NCBI GenBank assembly: GCA_009691315.1
Contig: SICT01000019.1
Span: 1 to 15,622 of the forward strand
Direction of reading: 5' to 3'
DNA length: 15,622 bases
Origin: Candidatus Uhrbacteria bacterium
GTDB lineage: Bacteria > Patescibacteriota > Patescibacteriia > 2-12-FULL-60-25
A program made the translations under genes and the position numbers. Positions 7,836 through 13,688 of the stretch are shown piece after piece; position 1 is the stretch's first letter, and each line of letters opens with the position of its first letter. The notes beneath the pieces were generated by a model that was given only the letters and a program-made list of their open reading frames with translations, was not told where the DNA came from and searched no databases.

Positions 7836-8282
7836 CTAGGCCTCTCCTCCCTGGCCAGTCCAGTTGGTCCGCCGACTACCCTCGACGATCGCCCGCGCAC
7901 AATGCGTGGCCACGATGTAGTCGATCATCGGCTGGATCGAGCGGTTGGACGCCCGAATGTTCGAGATGATGAAGGTCACGCAGTAGATCATGGAGATGGC
8001 GAAGATCGCTCCGCCCATGTTCATGATCGCATGACCATCGAGCCGCATCGCCTCGATGTCCATCGTCCTCCCGAGCTTGGCGATGTGCTGGCCCATGGGA
8101 ATGAGGAAGACGGCGACGAAGAGCGGCGGGACGACGAGCACGGCGAACCCGTAGTTGCTCACCGGACTCTTCTTAAACAGCTCTAGCAGACCGAGTACGA
8201 CCGCGATTGCGGCGAACAGCTGGAACACCGGATTGGTCAACATTCGATACTTTTTTTTGGCGGGGTCTCCGCCGTTGGTCAT
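7836..8282 (-). CDS. Hypothetical GC-rich small membrane protein (three TM segments)
   Basis: 148 residues, no family recognised. A basic N-terminus (PAKKKYR) precedes hydrophobic segments at about 20-36, 44-64 and 88-108, then a soluble tail (NRSIQPMIDYIVATHCARAIVEG). It is probably an inner-membrane protein. Third codon positions are strongly G/C. The start ATG at 8282 has no good SD. About 400 nt upstream a strong promoter (8685-8713) points at it through a hairpin-rich leader, suggesting RNA-level control or an independent ncRNA. It ends at a clear terminator (7639-7665). The next gene (7044-7607) shares the same compositional style and direction, and the two may be functionally linked. 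Function unknown. Confidence 0.7.
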   Translation of the reverse strand: MTNGGDPAKKKYRMLTNPVFQLFAAIAVVLGLLELFKKSPVSNYGFAVLVVPPLFVAVFLIPMGQHIAKLGRTMDIEAMRLDGHAIMNMGGAIFAISMIYCVTFIISNIRASNRSIQPMIDYIVATHCARAIVEGSRRTNWTGQGGEA

Positions 8283-8389
8283 GAGAACTACTCGGCTTTT
8301 TTCTTTCCTTTTACTTTTCCGTGATTATTCCCGTTTCAAACGCTTGCCGGCAATCCGGTGCGCCATCCACGAGAGATCAAACTGAAGGG

Positions 8390-8680
8390 AAAATGGCATT
8401 TATCCGAAGATAAATGCATTTGAATGATGTTTTGAAAGAAGCTCGCCAGATTGCTCCGGCTAAAATCTCTCTTACATCGCCATCGAGAATCTCCTACTCA
8501 TTTTTCAGAGCACTCTCGTTGGTTTCCCCTCCTCTTTAATCTCTCGTGATTTTGATATTTGAAAGTCCGCGGCAGAATTTGGAGATACAATGATCCTCTA
8601 ATCCTATCGCGGACTTTAAACTGTGATTGGTTGAATAGAAGTGTCTCCTTCACCCTATTCAAGGTTCTTCAATTGTCAGT
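8390..8680 (-). ncRNA. Candidate structured leader RNA or small RNA upstream of the 3-TM gene
   Basis: On the minus strand, downstream of a good promoter, three stems follow in order. The first is TTGAATAG/CTATTCAA (8655-8662 with 8631-8638). The second is a perfect 10-bp AAAGTCCGCG/CGCGGACTTT (8608-8617 with 8562-8571) around a 36-nt loop with its own inner stem. The third is GCATTTATC/GATAAATGC (8409-8417 with 8396-8404) closed by a C(UUCG)G tetraloop. The UUCG loop appears only on the minus strand (CGAA on plus), which supports that direction. It matches no RNA family I recognise (not tmRNA, SRP, RNase P or 6S by motif). The RNA may end after the UUCG hairpin or continue to 8282. Confidence 0.45.
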
Positions 8681-8684
8681 AAAT

Positions 8685-8713
8685 AGTTTATCACTTTTGA
8701 CCAAGCTTGTCAA
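8685..8713 (-). promoter_or_regulatory. Promoter for the structured leader/ncRNA
   Basis: -35 TTGACA (8708-8713, perfect), 17-bp spacer, -10 TAAACT (8685-8690). Predicted start near 8678. It points toward the gene at 7836-8282. Confidence 0.6.
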
Positions 8714-8722
8714 GCCTTAACT

Positions 8723-8750
8723 TGACAGAATATTCATAAAATTTAGCTAA
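8723..8750 (+). promoter_or_regulatory. Weak rightward promoter-like sequence
   Basis: TTGACA (about 8723-8728) is followed after roughly 18 bp by GCTAAT. It is divergent from the stronger leftward promoter and has no gene immediately downstream, so it is speculative. Confidence 0.2.
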
Positions 8751-8845
8751 TTTTAGCCAAATTATTGGGATTAATTTTATCGCTATCTATAGCCAAATAA
8801 TAGAGTCGTAAAACGAATAAAATAAATAATACAATAGATCTATTC

Positions 8846-8868
8846 GTCCTGAGCTTGTCGAAGGATCT
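8846..8868. repeat. Second copy of the TCCTGAGC...GAAGGATC repeat
   Basis: 23 bases, 19 of 23 identical to 7024-7046. Similar words are scattered in many bacterial genomes. It lies just before the first parS site. Confidence 0.45.
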
Positions 8869-8875
8869 CATAAAA

Positions 8876-8891
8876 TGTTTCACGTGAAACA
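8876..8891. promoter_or_regulatory. parS: parS site 1
   Basis: TGTTTCACGTGAAACA, an exact match to the bacterial chromosomal parS consensus (TGTTNCACGTGAAACA) bound by ParB/Spo0J. Flanking bases extend the palindrome to about 24 bp. Confidence 0.9.
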
Positions 8892-8902
8892 TTTTTACAA
8901 CC

Positions 8903-8965
8903 TCCCTCTTAACATAAGAGGGAATGTATGACTCCTCCTAACCTCCTCTTACCACTAAGAGGAGG
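8903..8965. repeat. Tandem perfect hairpins between parS 1 and parS 2
   Basis: TCCCTCTT (8903-8910) pairs with AAGAGGGA (8916-8923), loop AACAT. CCTCCTCTTA (8942-8951) pairs with TAAGAGGAGG (8956-8965), loop CCAC. The arms are related in sequence and contain CCTCC/GGAGG, like the anti-SD/SD pair. No U-tract follows. Confidence 0.6.
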
Positions 8966-9006
8966 AACATAAATTTGAACTAGACATGTAAACACATTAA
9001 TTAAAT

Positions 9007-9022
9007 TGTTTCACGTGAAACG
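9007..9022. promoter_or_regulatory. parS: parS site 2 (one mismatch)
   Basis: TGTTTCACGTGAAACG, 15 of 16 bases of the consensus; the last base is G rather than A. Confidence 0.85.
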
Positions 9023-9059
9023 TTCTATTATGGATGATTAATCCACCATGTTGAGGAGC

Positions 9060-9275
9060 GCAAGGTGGCTTATGGAGATGAGCCGGTGTCGTATGCGAAG
9101 TGGTGTTTGACGACGAACAAGCCCTACCATGGAGCTGAAGTGAGGAGGAGTTCACTTCGCAAGGCGCATCGAACGTTAGCCACCCGAGCACCGGAGACCT
9201 GGTGGCGCGTTTTTATCCAACTTTTTGAGCGAACAAAAAGTTGGCGCGTGTCAAGGGACGCGCAGTCCCTTGCTA
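9060..9275. other. GC-richer, highly structured segment between parS 2 and parS 3
   Basis: Long-range pairing GGTGGCT (9064-9070)/AGCCACC (9178-9184). GCGAAGTG (9095-9102) and GAAGTGA (9137-9143) compete for CACTTCGC (9153-9160). There is a perfect 11-bp hairpin CCAACTTTTTG/CAAAAAGTTGG (9217-9244). Two mutually exclusive stems follow: GCGCGT/ACGCGC (9244-9263) against CAAGGGAC/GTCCCTTG (9252-9272). It may be a structured RNA or a decayed mobile element. Strand and promoter are unresolved. Confidence 0.4.
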
Positions 9276-9283
9276 GAAAAAAT

Positions 9284-9299
9284 TGTTTCACGTGAAACA
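9284..9299. promoter_or_regulatory. parS: parS site 3
   Basis: TGTTTCACGTGAAACA, an exact consensus match. The surrounding AAAAT/ATTTT lengthens the palindrome. Confidence 0.9.
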
Positions 9300-9315
9300 A
9301 TTTTATAAAACAATT

Positions 9316-9340
9316 AAAAAAACCTCTTAATTAAAGAGAT
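9316..9340 (-). terminator. Terminator of the tRNA-Arg/tRNA-Ala unit
   Basis: On the minus strand ATCTCTT and AAGAGGT pair (7 bp, one G-U) around TAATT and are followed by seven T's, 10 nt after the 3' end of tRNA-Ala. Confidence 0.7.
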
Positions 9341-9349
9341 TTTCTTATT

Positions 9350-9422
9350 TGGACTGAAGGGGAGTCGAACCCCTGACCTCTGCAATGCGAATGCAGCGCT
9401 CTACCAACTGAGCTATCAGCCC
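9350..9422 (-). tRNA. tRNA-Ala(CGC)
   Basis: 73-nt cloverleaf: acceptor GGGCTGA/TCAGTCC with the G3-U70 pair that identifies tRNA-Ala, D-arm GCTC/GAGC with GG in the loop, anticodon stem CTGCA/TGCAG with loop TTCGCAT (anticodon CGC, reads GCG), T-arm AGGGG/CCCCT with TTCGACT. CCA is not encoded, so it must be added after transcription. The terminator follows directly, and parS 4 lies between it and tRNA-Arg. Confidence 0.95.
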
Positions 9423-9434
9423 ATGTGAACAAAT

Positions 9435-9450
9435 TGTTTCACGTGAAACA
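9435..9450. promoter_or_regulatory. parS: parS site 4, between two tRNA genes
   Basis: TGTTTCACGTGAAACA, exact consensus match, in the 50-bp gap between tRNA-Ala and tRNA-Arg. Confidence 0.9.
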
Positions 9451-9472
9451 ATTTCTATCCTGCAATCGGCTA

Positions 9473-9544
9473 TGCCCTCAGAGGGAATCGAACCCCCATC
9501 CTCGCCTTAGGACGGCGCTGCTCTATCCATTGAGCTACAAGGGC
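9473..9544 (-). tRNA. tRNA-Arg(CCT)
   Basis: 72-nt cloverleaf: acceptor GCCCTTG/TGAGGGC, D-arm GCTC/GAGC, anticodon stem GCGCC with GGCGA (outer pair mismatched), loop GTCCTAA with anticodon CCT (reads AGG), T-arm GGGGG/CCCTC with loop TTCGATT. No encoded CCA. It lies upstream of tRNA-Ala on the same strand and is probably cotranscribed with it. An AT-rich stretch (about 9585-9620) upstream may hold the promoter. Confidence 0.92.
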
Positions 9545-9694
9545 ATGGGCTATGGCAGGCGATTATGAAATCAGAAGTGATTTTAAGAGTCGTAAAATAT
9601 ATAATATAGACAGCTTGATTTTTAAAGAACTTTCGAACAGAAAATTGAAATTGGTGCGGGAAGTATAAAGAAAAAATCACGCATGGTCAAAAGC

Positions 9695-9721
9695 TTGACG
9701 CTCAAGCATTTTTCCCATACT
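9695..9721 (+). promoter_or_regulatory. Candidate rpsT promoter
   Basis: TTGACG (9695-9700) and CATACT (9716-9721), 15 bp apart, which is shorter than ideal. The predicted leader before rpsT is only about 10 nt. Confidence 0.35.
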
Positions 9722-9737
9722 CTAGGGCCACTCACTT

Positions 9738-10001
9738 ATGCCAAACAAACACGCTGCCATCAAAGATTTACGTAAGAGCAAAAAGCATGCAGAAAAAAAT
9801 GCGCGCATGAAAACGCATTCAAAATCTTTGGTTCGCCAAATAAAAGATTTGATTAAAGAAGGAAAAAAAGCAGAGGCGCTCGCGCTCGCTCCGAAAGTTC
9901 AGAAAATTTTAAGTAAGGCGGCAAAAACGCATGTCTTTCATAAAAATAAATCTGGTAGAGTCGTCGCAAGCATACATAAAGCTCTCGGGGCAATGAAATA
10001 A
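9738..10001 (+). CDS. rpsT: 30S ribosomal protein S20
   Basis: 87 residues, the usual length for bS20. It begins MPNKHAAIKDLRKSKKHAEKNARMK, the family's typical very basic helical start, and ends HKNKSGRVVASIHKALGAMK. bS20 binds 16S rRNA and helps assemble the small subunit. The start ATG is the only one compatible with the conserved N-terminus. The upstream sequence lacks a clear SD and the leader appears short. It is the only gene on the plus strand here, and its terminator separates it from the convergent holA-like gene. Confidence 0.97.
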   Translation: MPNKHAAIKDLRKSKKHAEKNARMKTHSKSLVRQIKDLIKEGKKAEALALAPKVQKILSKAAKTHVFHKNKSGRVVASIHKALGAMK

Positions 10002-10019
10002 TATATTATTTCATTCAAA

Positions 10020-10050
10020 AACTCTTCGCTTGATGGCGGGGAGTTTTTTT
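10020..10050 (+). terminator. Bidirectional rho-independent terminator between rpsT and holA
   Basis: AACTCTTCGC pairs with GCGGGGAGTT along 10 bp (two G-U) around TTGATG and is followed by a T run. The A-run on the left gives a U-tract on the minus strand, so it can also end the polA-holA transcript, whose stop codon abuts it. Confidence 0.85.
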
Positions 10051-10885
10051 ATAATAAATTTGCAACCTCGTGATCAGCCGCCAAACCAGCACGTTGAGAA
10101 AAAAGCGCTGACAAAGCAACGGCAAAAATCTGCTCTAAATCCTGATGCTGTGCCGCACCTATTTTTTTTACGACATACGGATGTAGGCCATGTGTCGCAC
10201 CATCTCGAATGCGTAAAGCGGCACGCGTTTGCGAAATCAGGGTTAGTAAAAATTGAGAGGAGCTCTCTTGGTTCTGAAAAACATCTCGTTGATTTTTTCC
10301 TTGTGCCAAATAGCGATCCACATAATCAAAAATGGTTGGCTGTGGCAGGGGAATGGTGAGATCACTGGTCCCACTTGCGGCCAGCTTAAGTAATTCGTTC
10401 CACGCATACCAGCTGTCTCCTTCTGTTGCCTCTGCAATCGCGGCGATCGCTGACTCATTCTCCACACCAATTTTTTTGGCCTGACCTTCTAACCATAGTT
10501 GAAAGGCCTTGCCACGCTGTTCCGGAAACTCATATTTTATTATTTTTACTTTTGAAAAAGATGTAAGCTCTGTCGTCGATAAAGGCTCTGCTTCTACGCT
10601 TACGGCAATAACATTCTCCGGATCCCGGGTGAGGGCCTGAGCTAAGGCCGTGACCTTTGCTTTTGGGCAATCGGCCAGCAAATCTGTGGTGCGTAAAAAT
10701 CGTCGAGGAGAAAAGAGGCTACCGGTATTTGCTCGTTCAATAACTTCATCCGCCGCCTCTTTCCCTAAGCTCAAATGCTCCACGCTTGATCCGGTCGGAT
10801 CATATTTTTGTTTAAACGCCAGCTCCAATTCCTGGGCTTTCATCTGCGCCCGAAATGTGTCTGGCCCAAGACATAAAATCAGCAT
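10049..10885 (-). CDS. holA: DNA polymerase III delta subunit-like protein
   Basis: 278 residues, shorter than E. coli HolA (343). The N-terminus LILCLGPDTFRAQMKAQELE matches the start of the delta AAA-like domain. The middle contains DEVIERANTGSLFSPRRFL and the DNA-polymerase-delta-style helices WLEGQAKKIG. The C-terminus HPYVVKKIGAAQHQDLEQIF (about 235-254) is the collar-domain signature 'HPYVxKK'. Delta opens the beta clamp within the clamp loader. It starts 9 nt after the polA stop with no SD of its own, so it is probably translated from the polA mRNA. Sequence similarity is modest, as usual for this family. Confidence is high for the family, lower for the symbol. Confidence 0.82.
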   Translation of the reverse strand: MLILCLGPDTFRAQMKAQELELAFKQKYDPTGSSVEHLSLGKEAADEVIERANTGSLFSPRRFLRTTDLLADCPKAKVTALAQALTRDPENVIAVSVEAEPLSTTELTSFSKVKIIKYEFPEQRGKAFQLWLEGQAKKIGVENESAIAAIAEATEGDSWYAWNELLKLAASGTSDLTIPLPQPTIFDYVDRYLAQGKNQRDVFQNQESSSQFLLTLISQTRAALRIRDGATHGLHPYVVKKIGAAQHQDLEQIFAVALSALFSQRAGLAADHEVANLL

Positions 10886-10894
10886 GGCAAAACA

Positions 10895-13537
10895 TTACAC
10901 GATTTTCTCCATCTCGTCCCAATTCTTTCCCGCCTTCACATCCACCACAATCATCACACCAATTTTTTCAACGCGCTCCATCATATCTTTAATAATCGGA
11001 GCAAGAACCTTTATTTCTTCTTTTGGAATCTCGAACAATAATTCATCATGAACCTGCAGCAACATCCGAGCGCGGCTCGATTGTTCTGGCAAAATCTTGT
11101 GAATCGCGATCATGGCGAGCTTAATCAAATCTGCTTCTGTGCCTTGCACGGGCATATTGATTGCCATGCGTTCGGCTTGCGCCCGCACTTGATGAAGATC
11201 AGAGGCAATTTCGGGCAGGGGACGACGCCGACCAAAGAGTGTCTCGACATATCCGAGTTTGCGCGCAAGCTCTTTGGTCTGCTCCATGTATTCTTTGATT
11301 CCTGGATAGGTCTCAAAATAGGCGGCAATAAACTTCTTGGCATCAGCAAATGAAATATCGGCGGTAACAGAAAGTCCCTGCGGCCCCTGTCCAAAAATCA
11401 AACCAAAATTAATCGCTTTTGCAATGCGCCGCTGTTCTTTGGTTACGCTGTCTTGATCAATCTTCCAAATTTCTGCGGCGGTCACGGTATGAATATCTTC
11501 TCCACGCTCAAAAGCAGCGAGCATCTTTTTATCTTTTGCCAGAGCAGCCACAATCCGTAACTCAACCTGCGAATAATCAAATGAGACGAGCTCAAATCCT
11601 TTTTCCGCCACAAACGCTCGACGAATCTTCCGGCCCAGTTCCGTACGAATAGGGATATTTTGCAAATTTGGATCAGCCGATGACAACCGACCGGTCGCCG
11701 CCACGGCTTGATTGTAGGTGGTATGGATGCGACCGTGCGCGTCCGTCAGTCCAGGTAACGTCTCAACGTAGGTAGACAGCAATTTCGAAACTTCCCGATG
11801 ATCCTCGATCAATTCGATGATTGGATGAACCCCTCGTAATTTTTCGAGCTCAGCTGCGGCAGTGGAAAATCCTGTTTTCCCACGCTTCACACCTTTCGTT
11901 TCTAATTTTAATTCCACATATAAAATATCCGCCAGCTGACTTGGCGATGCTGGATTAAACTCATGCCCAATCAACTGAAACATCTTCTTCTCAAGGGTTG
12001 ACCGAACCGCCTGCATCTCCTGGGACAGTTCAGCAAGATACGTCCGATCAATCAAGATTCCCTGCTGTTCCATTTCAAACAAAATCGGGATGAGCGGAAT
12101 TTCCAATTGATCAAACACGCGCTCAGAGGTTTCTTGTTTCAACCGTACGCGTAAACATGGGACAAGCTCAAGAACTGTTTGCGCAGATTGTGATGCAGAG
12201 ACCGGCTCGATCAACTGCTTGCTTAAGTATTGAAGCGAAATGGTCGACAAATCATGATTACGTTCACCGGCGCTTAAAAGATAGGAAGCGATCATCGTGT
12301 CGAAAGACCAATGATTGATGGACAAGCCAATAATCGACAATGCATGCATTTGATCTTTCGCGTTATGCGCAACTTTCGTGATTGATTTGTCACTAAAGAT
12401 TTCTTGTAACGCTTCTTTTGTCTGCTTATCTTTTTTCAAAAAATCTGCAGAAAAAATAAATGTTTGGCCCTCCATCGCCACGACCACTCCATCAATGACT
12501 TGCCCAAATAAGGAATCTTGAACGCCACGCGACACATGAATGGCGATGGTCTTTGCCTCGCTGATGCATTTCATCGCCCGCTTTGCTTCTTCTACATTCA
12601 AAATCTGCTTTTCCTGTTTTGATTCTCTTGGCTCACTTTTTTTCCTATCGCCAGGTTCTTTTGACGAAACTTTTTTCAACAACGATTTAAAACCCATGCG
12701 ATTTAAAAAAGACAAAAGGTCATCACGCGCAACACTTGTGTCATCTCGCTGCTCTGCTCGCCATGTGATCGGCACATCTTTCTTAATCGTCACCAGCATC
12801 AGACTCTCTGGAATCAGTTTTTCTCCATCCAAAATCTTTTTACGTAGCGAATCAGACAATTTTGATTTTGCGTCGTGCGCGGCTTTCAAAATTCCATCAA
12901 TCGTTTTGTAGGTTTGCAATAAATCTGTTGCGCCCTTCTCGCCCACACCTTTCATGCCAGGAATATTGTCTGAGGGGTCGCCGCGCAAAGCTTTATATTC
13001 CAAAAATTGAGCCGGGGTTAAACCATATTGTTTCTTCACTTCATCCTCATCGTACATCACGATATCGGTCACCCCCTTTTTAAAGGCCATGACAGAAATT
13101 CCTGGTTGAACCAATTGCAGAGCATCCCGATCACCCGTAACGATCACAACGTCCCAGCCTTCTTTTTTGGCCTGCACCGCAATTGTTCCAAGTAAATCAT
13201 CCGCCTCATAGCCATCAAGCTCAAGCGAGTCTATCCCGAACGTTTTCAACCCTTCTTTGACCCATGGGACCTGGTCATACAGTTCATCCGGCTGTTTCTC
13301 ACGATGGGCTTTGTATTCTTTGTACGCCTCATGCCGAAACGTCGCCGCTTCCGTATCCCAGCAAGCAACAAATGCATCCGGCTTGTGATCTTCCAATAAC
13401 TTCATAACAACCATGATCGTGCCATACACCGCATTCACAACTTTGCCCTCAGGATTAGTAAGTGGTGGGAGCGCATGCCAAGCACGATGCAATAGCGCAT
13501 TTGCATCGAGAATAAATAAACGAGGTTTTTTTGCCAT
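10895..13537 (-). CDS. polA: DNA polymerase I
   Basis: 880 residues. The N-terminal 5' nuclease (1-290) keeps its acidic residues (LDANALLHRAW D11, CWDTE, DGYEADD, VTGDRD, GDPSDNIPGMKGVGEKGA). The middle 3'-5' exonuclease-like domain (about 310-470) has lost the first catalytic pair: the strand reads TIAIHVSRG instead of DTET. Later acidic positions (HNAKDQ, SFDTMIA) remain, so proofreading is probably absent. The polymerase domain has motif A DYSQVELR (654-661), motif B RRIAKAINFGLIFG (703-716) and motif C VHDELLFE (HDE 830-832). The E. coli Tyr766 position is Phe. It acts in repair and Okazaki-fragment maturation. The ATG at 13537 was chosen because MAKKPRLFILDANALL is the conserved start; upstream in-frame sequence is low-complexity. 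No SD is visible. Confidence 0.95.
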   Translation of the reverse strand: MAKKPRLFILDANALLHRAWHALPPLTNPEGKVVNAVYGTIMVVMKLLEDHKPDAFVACWDTEAATFRHEAYKEYKAHREKQPDELYDQVPWVKEGLKTFGIDSLELDGYEADDLLGTIAVQAKKEGWDVVIVTGDRDALQLVQPGISVMAFKKGVTDIVMYDEDEVKKQYGLTPAQFLEYKALRGDPSDNIPGMKGVGEKGATDLLQTYKTIDGILKAAHDAKSKLSDSLRKKILDGEKLIPESLMLVTIKKDVPITWRAEQRDDTSVARDDLLSFLNRMGFKSLLKKVSSKEPGDRKKSEPRESKQEKQILNVEEAKRAMKCISEAKTIAIHVSRGVQDSLFGQVIDGVVVAMEGQTFIFSADFLKKDKQTKEALQEIFSDKSITKVAHNAKDQMHALSIIGLSINHWSFDTMIASYLLSAGERNHDLSTISLQYLSKQLIEPVSASQSAQTVLELVPCLRVRLKQETSERVFDQLEIPLIPILFEMEQQGILIDRTYLAELSQEMQAVRSTLEKKMFQLIGHEFNPASPSQLADILYVELKLETKGVKRGKTGFSTAAAELEKLRGVHPIIELIEDHREVSKLLSTYVETLPGLTDAHGRIHTTYNQAVAATGRLSSADPNLQNIPIRTELGRKIRRAFVAEKGFELVSFDYSQVELRIVAALAKDKKMLAAFERGEDIHTVTAAEIWKIDQDSVTKEQRRIAKAINFGLIFGQGPQGLSVTADISFADAKKFIAAYFETYPGIKEYMEQTKELARKLGYVETLFGRRRPLPEIASDLHQVRAQAERMAINMPVQGTEADLIKLAMIAIHKILPEQSSRARMLLQVHDELLFEIPKEEIKVLAPIIKDMMERVEKIGVMIVVDVKAGKNWDEMEKIV

Positions 13538-13564
13538 GTCAGCATTAAAACACAAAACCCAGAT

Positions 13565-13594
13565 AAAAAAAATCTCCGCAGGGATGCTGGGGAG
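13565..13594 (-). terminator. Terminator of the GC-rich membrane-protein gene
   Basis: On the minus strand CTCC-C-CAG/CTG-C-GGAG forms a stem (7 bp plus one C/C mismatch) around CATCC, followed by A and eight T's. It separates the GC-rich gene from polA. Confidence 0.7.
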
Positions 13595-13688
13595 GGAAGG
13601 AGTCGAAGGAGCGGGGGACTTGGTTGGCCAGAACATCAGCCGGGGGGAGGGGTGGTGCGGGGAACCGCGGCGCCCGAGGAGGTACGCG

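Larger units (their letters stand above)
8283..9349. other. Non-coding, hairpin-rich parS island
   Basis: I find no convincing protein gene in these ~1070 bases. They hold a leftward promoter and structured leader/ncRNA (8390-8680), an AT-rich block (about 8640-8875) with repeated TAGCCAAAT words, three parS sites, two perfect CU-rich hairpins (8903-8965), a GC-richer structured segment (9060-9272) and the tRNA terminator (9316-9340). Short frames at 8414-8539 (+, 41 codons) and 9065-9295 (+) are discussed among the rejected items. Confidence 0.7.

Noticed and set aside
8414..8539. 41-codon plus-strand ORF MHLNDVLKEARQIAPAK...
   Set aside because: Its ATG lies in the arm of a hairpin, it has no SD, and it is antisense to the better-supported structured RNA.
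8562..8617. Possible RNase P RNA because of an AAAGTCCGCG motif
   Set aside because: The match to the RNase P GGAAAGTCCGGGC box is short and arises from the arms of a palindrome; other conserved RNase P regions are missing.
9065..9295. 76-codon plus-strand ORF starting at GTG
   Set aside because: It runs through several perfect hairpins and ends inside a parS site; Arg/Trp-rich composition without a recognisable fold. Structure explains the region better, though a decayed gene is possible.
8876..9450. Repeated palindromes considered as a CRISPR array
   Set aside because: Spacing is irregular (131, 277 and 151 bp), repeats are 16-bp parS palindromes, and tRNA genes lie between them.
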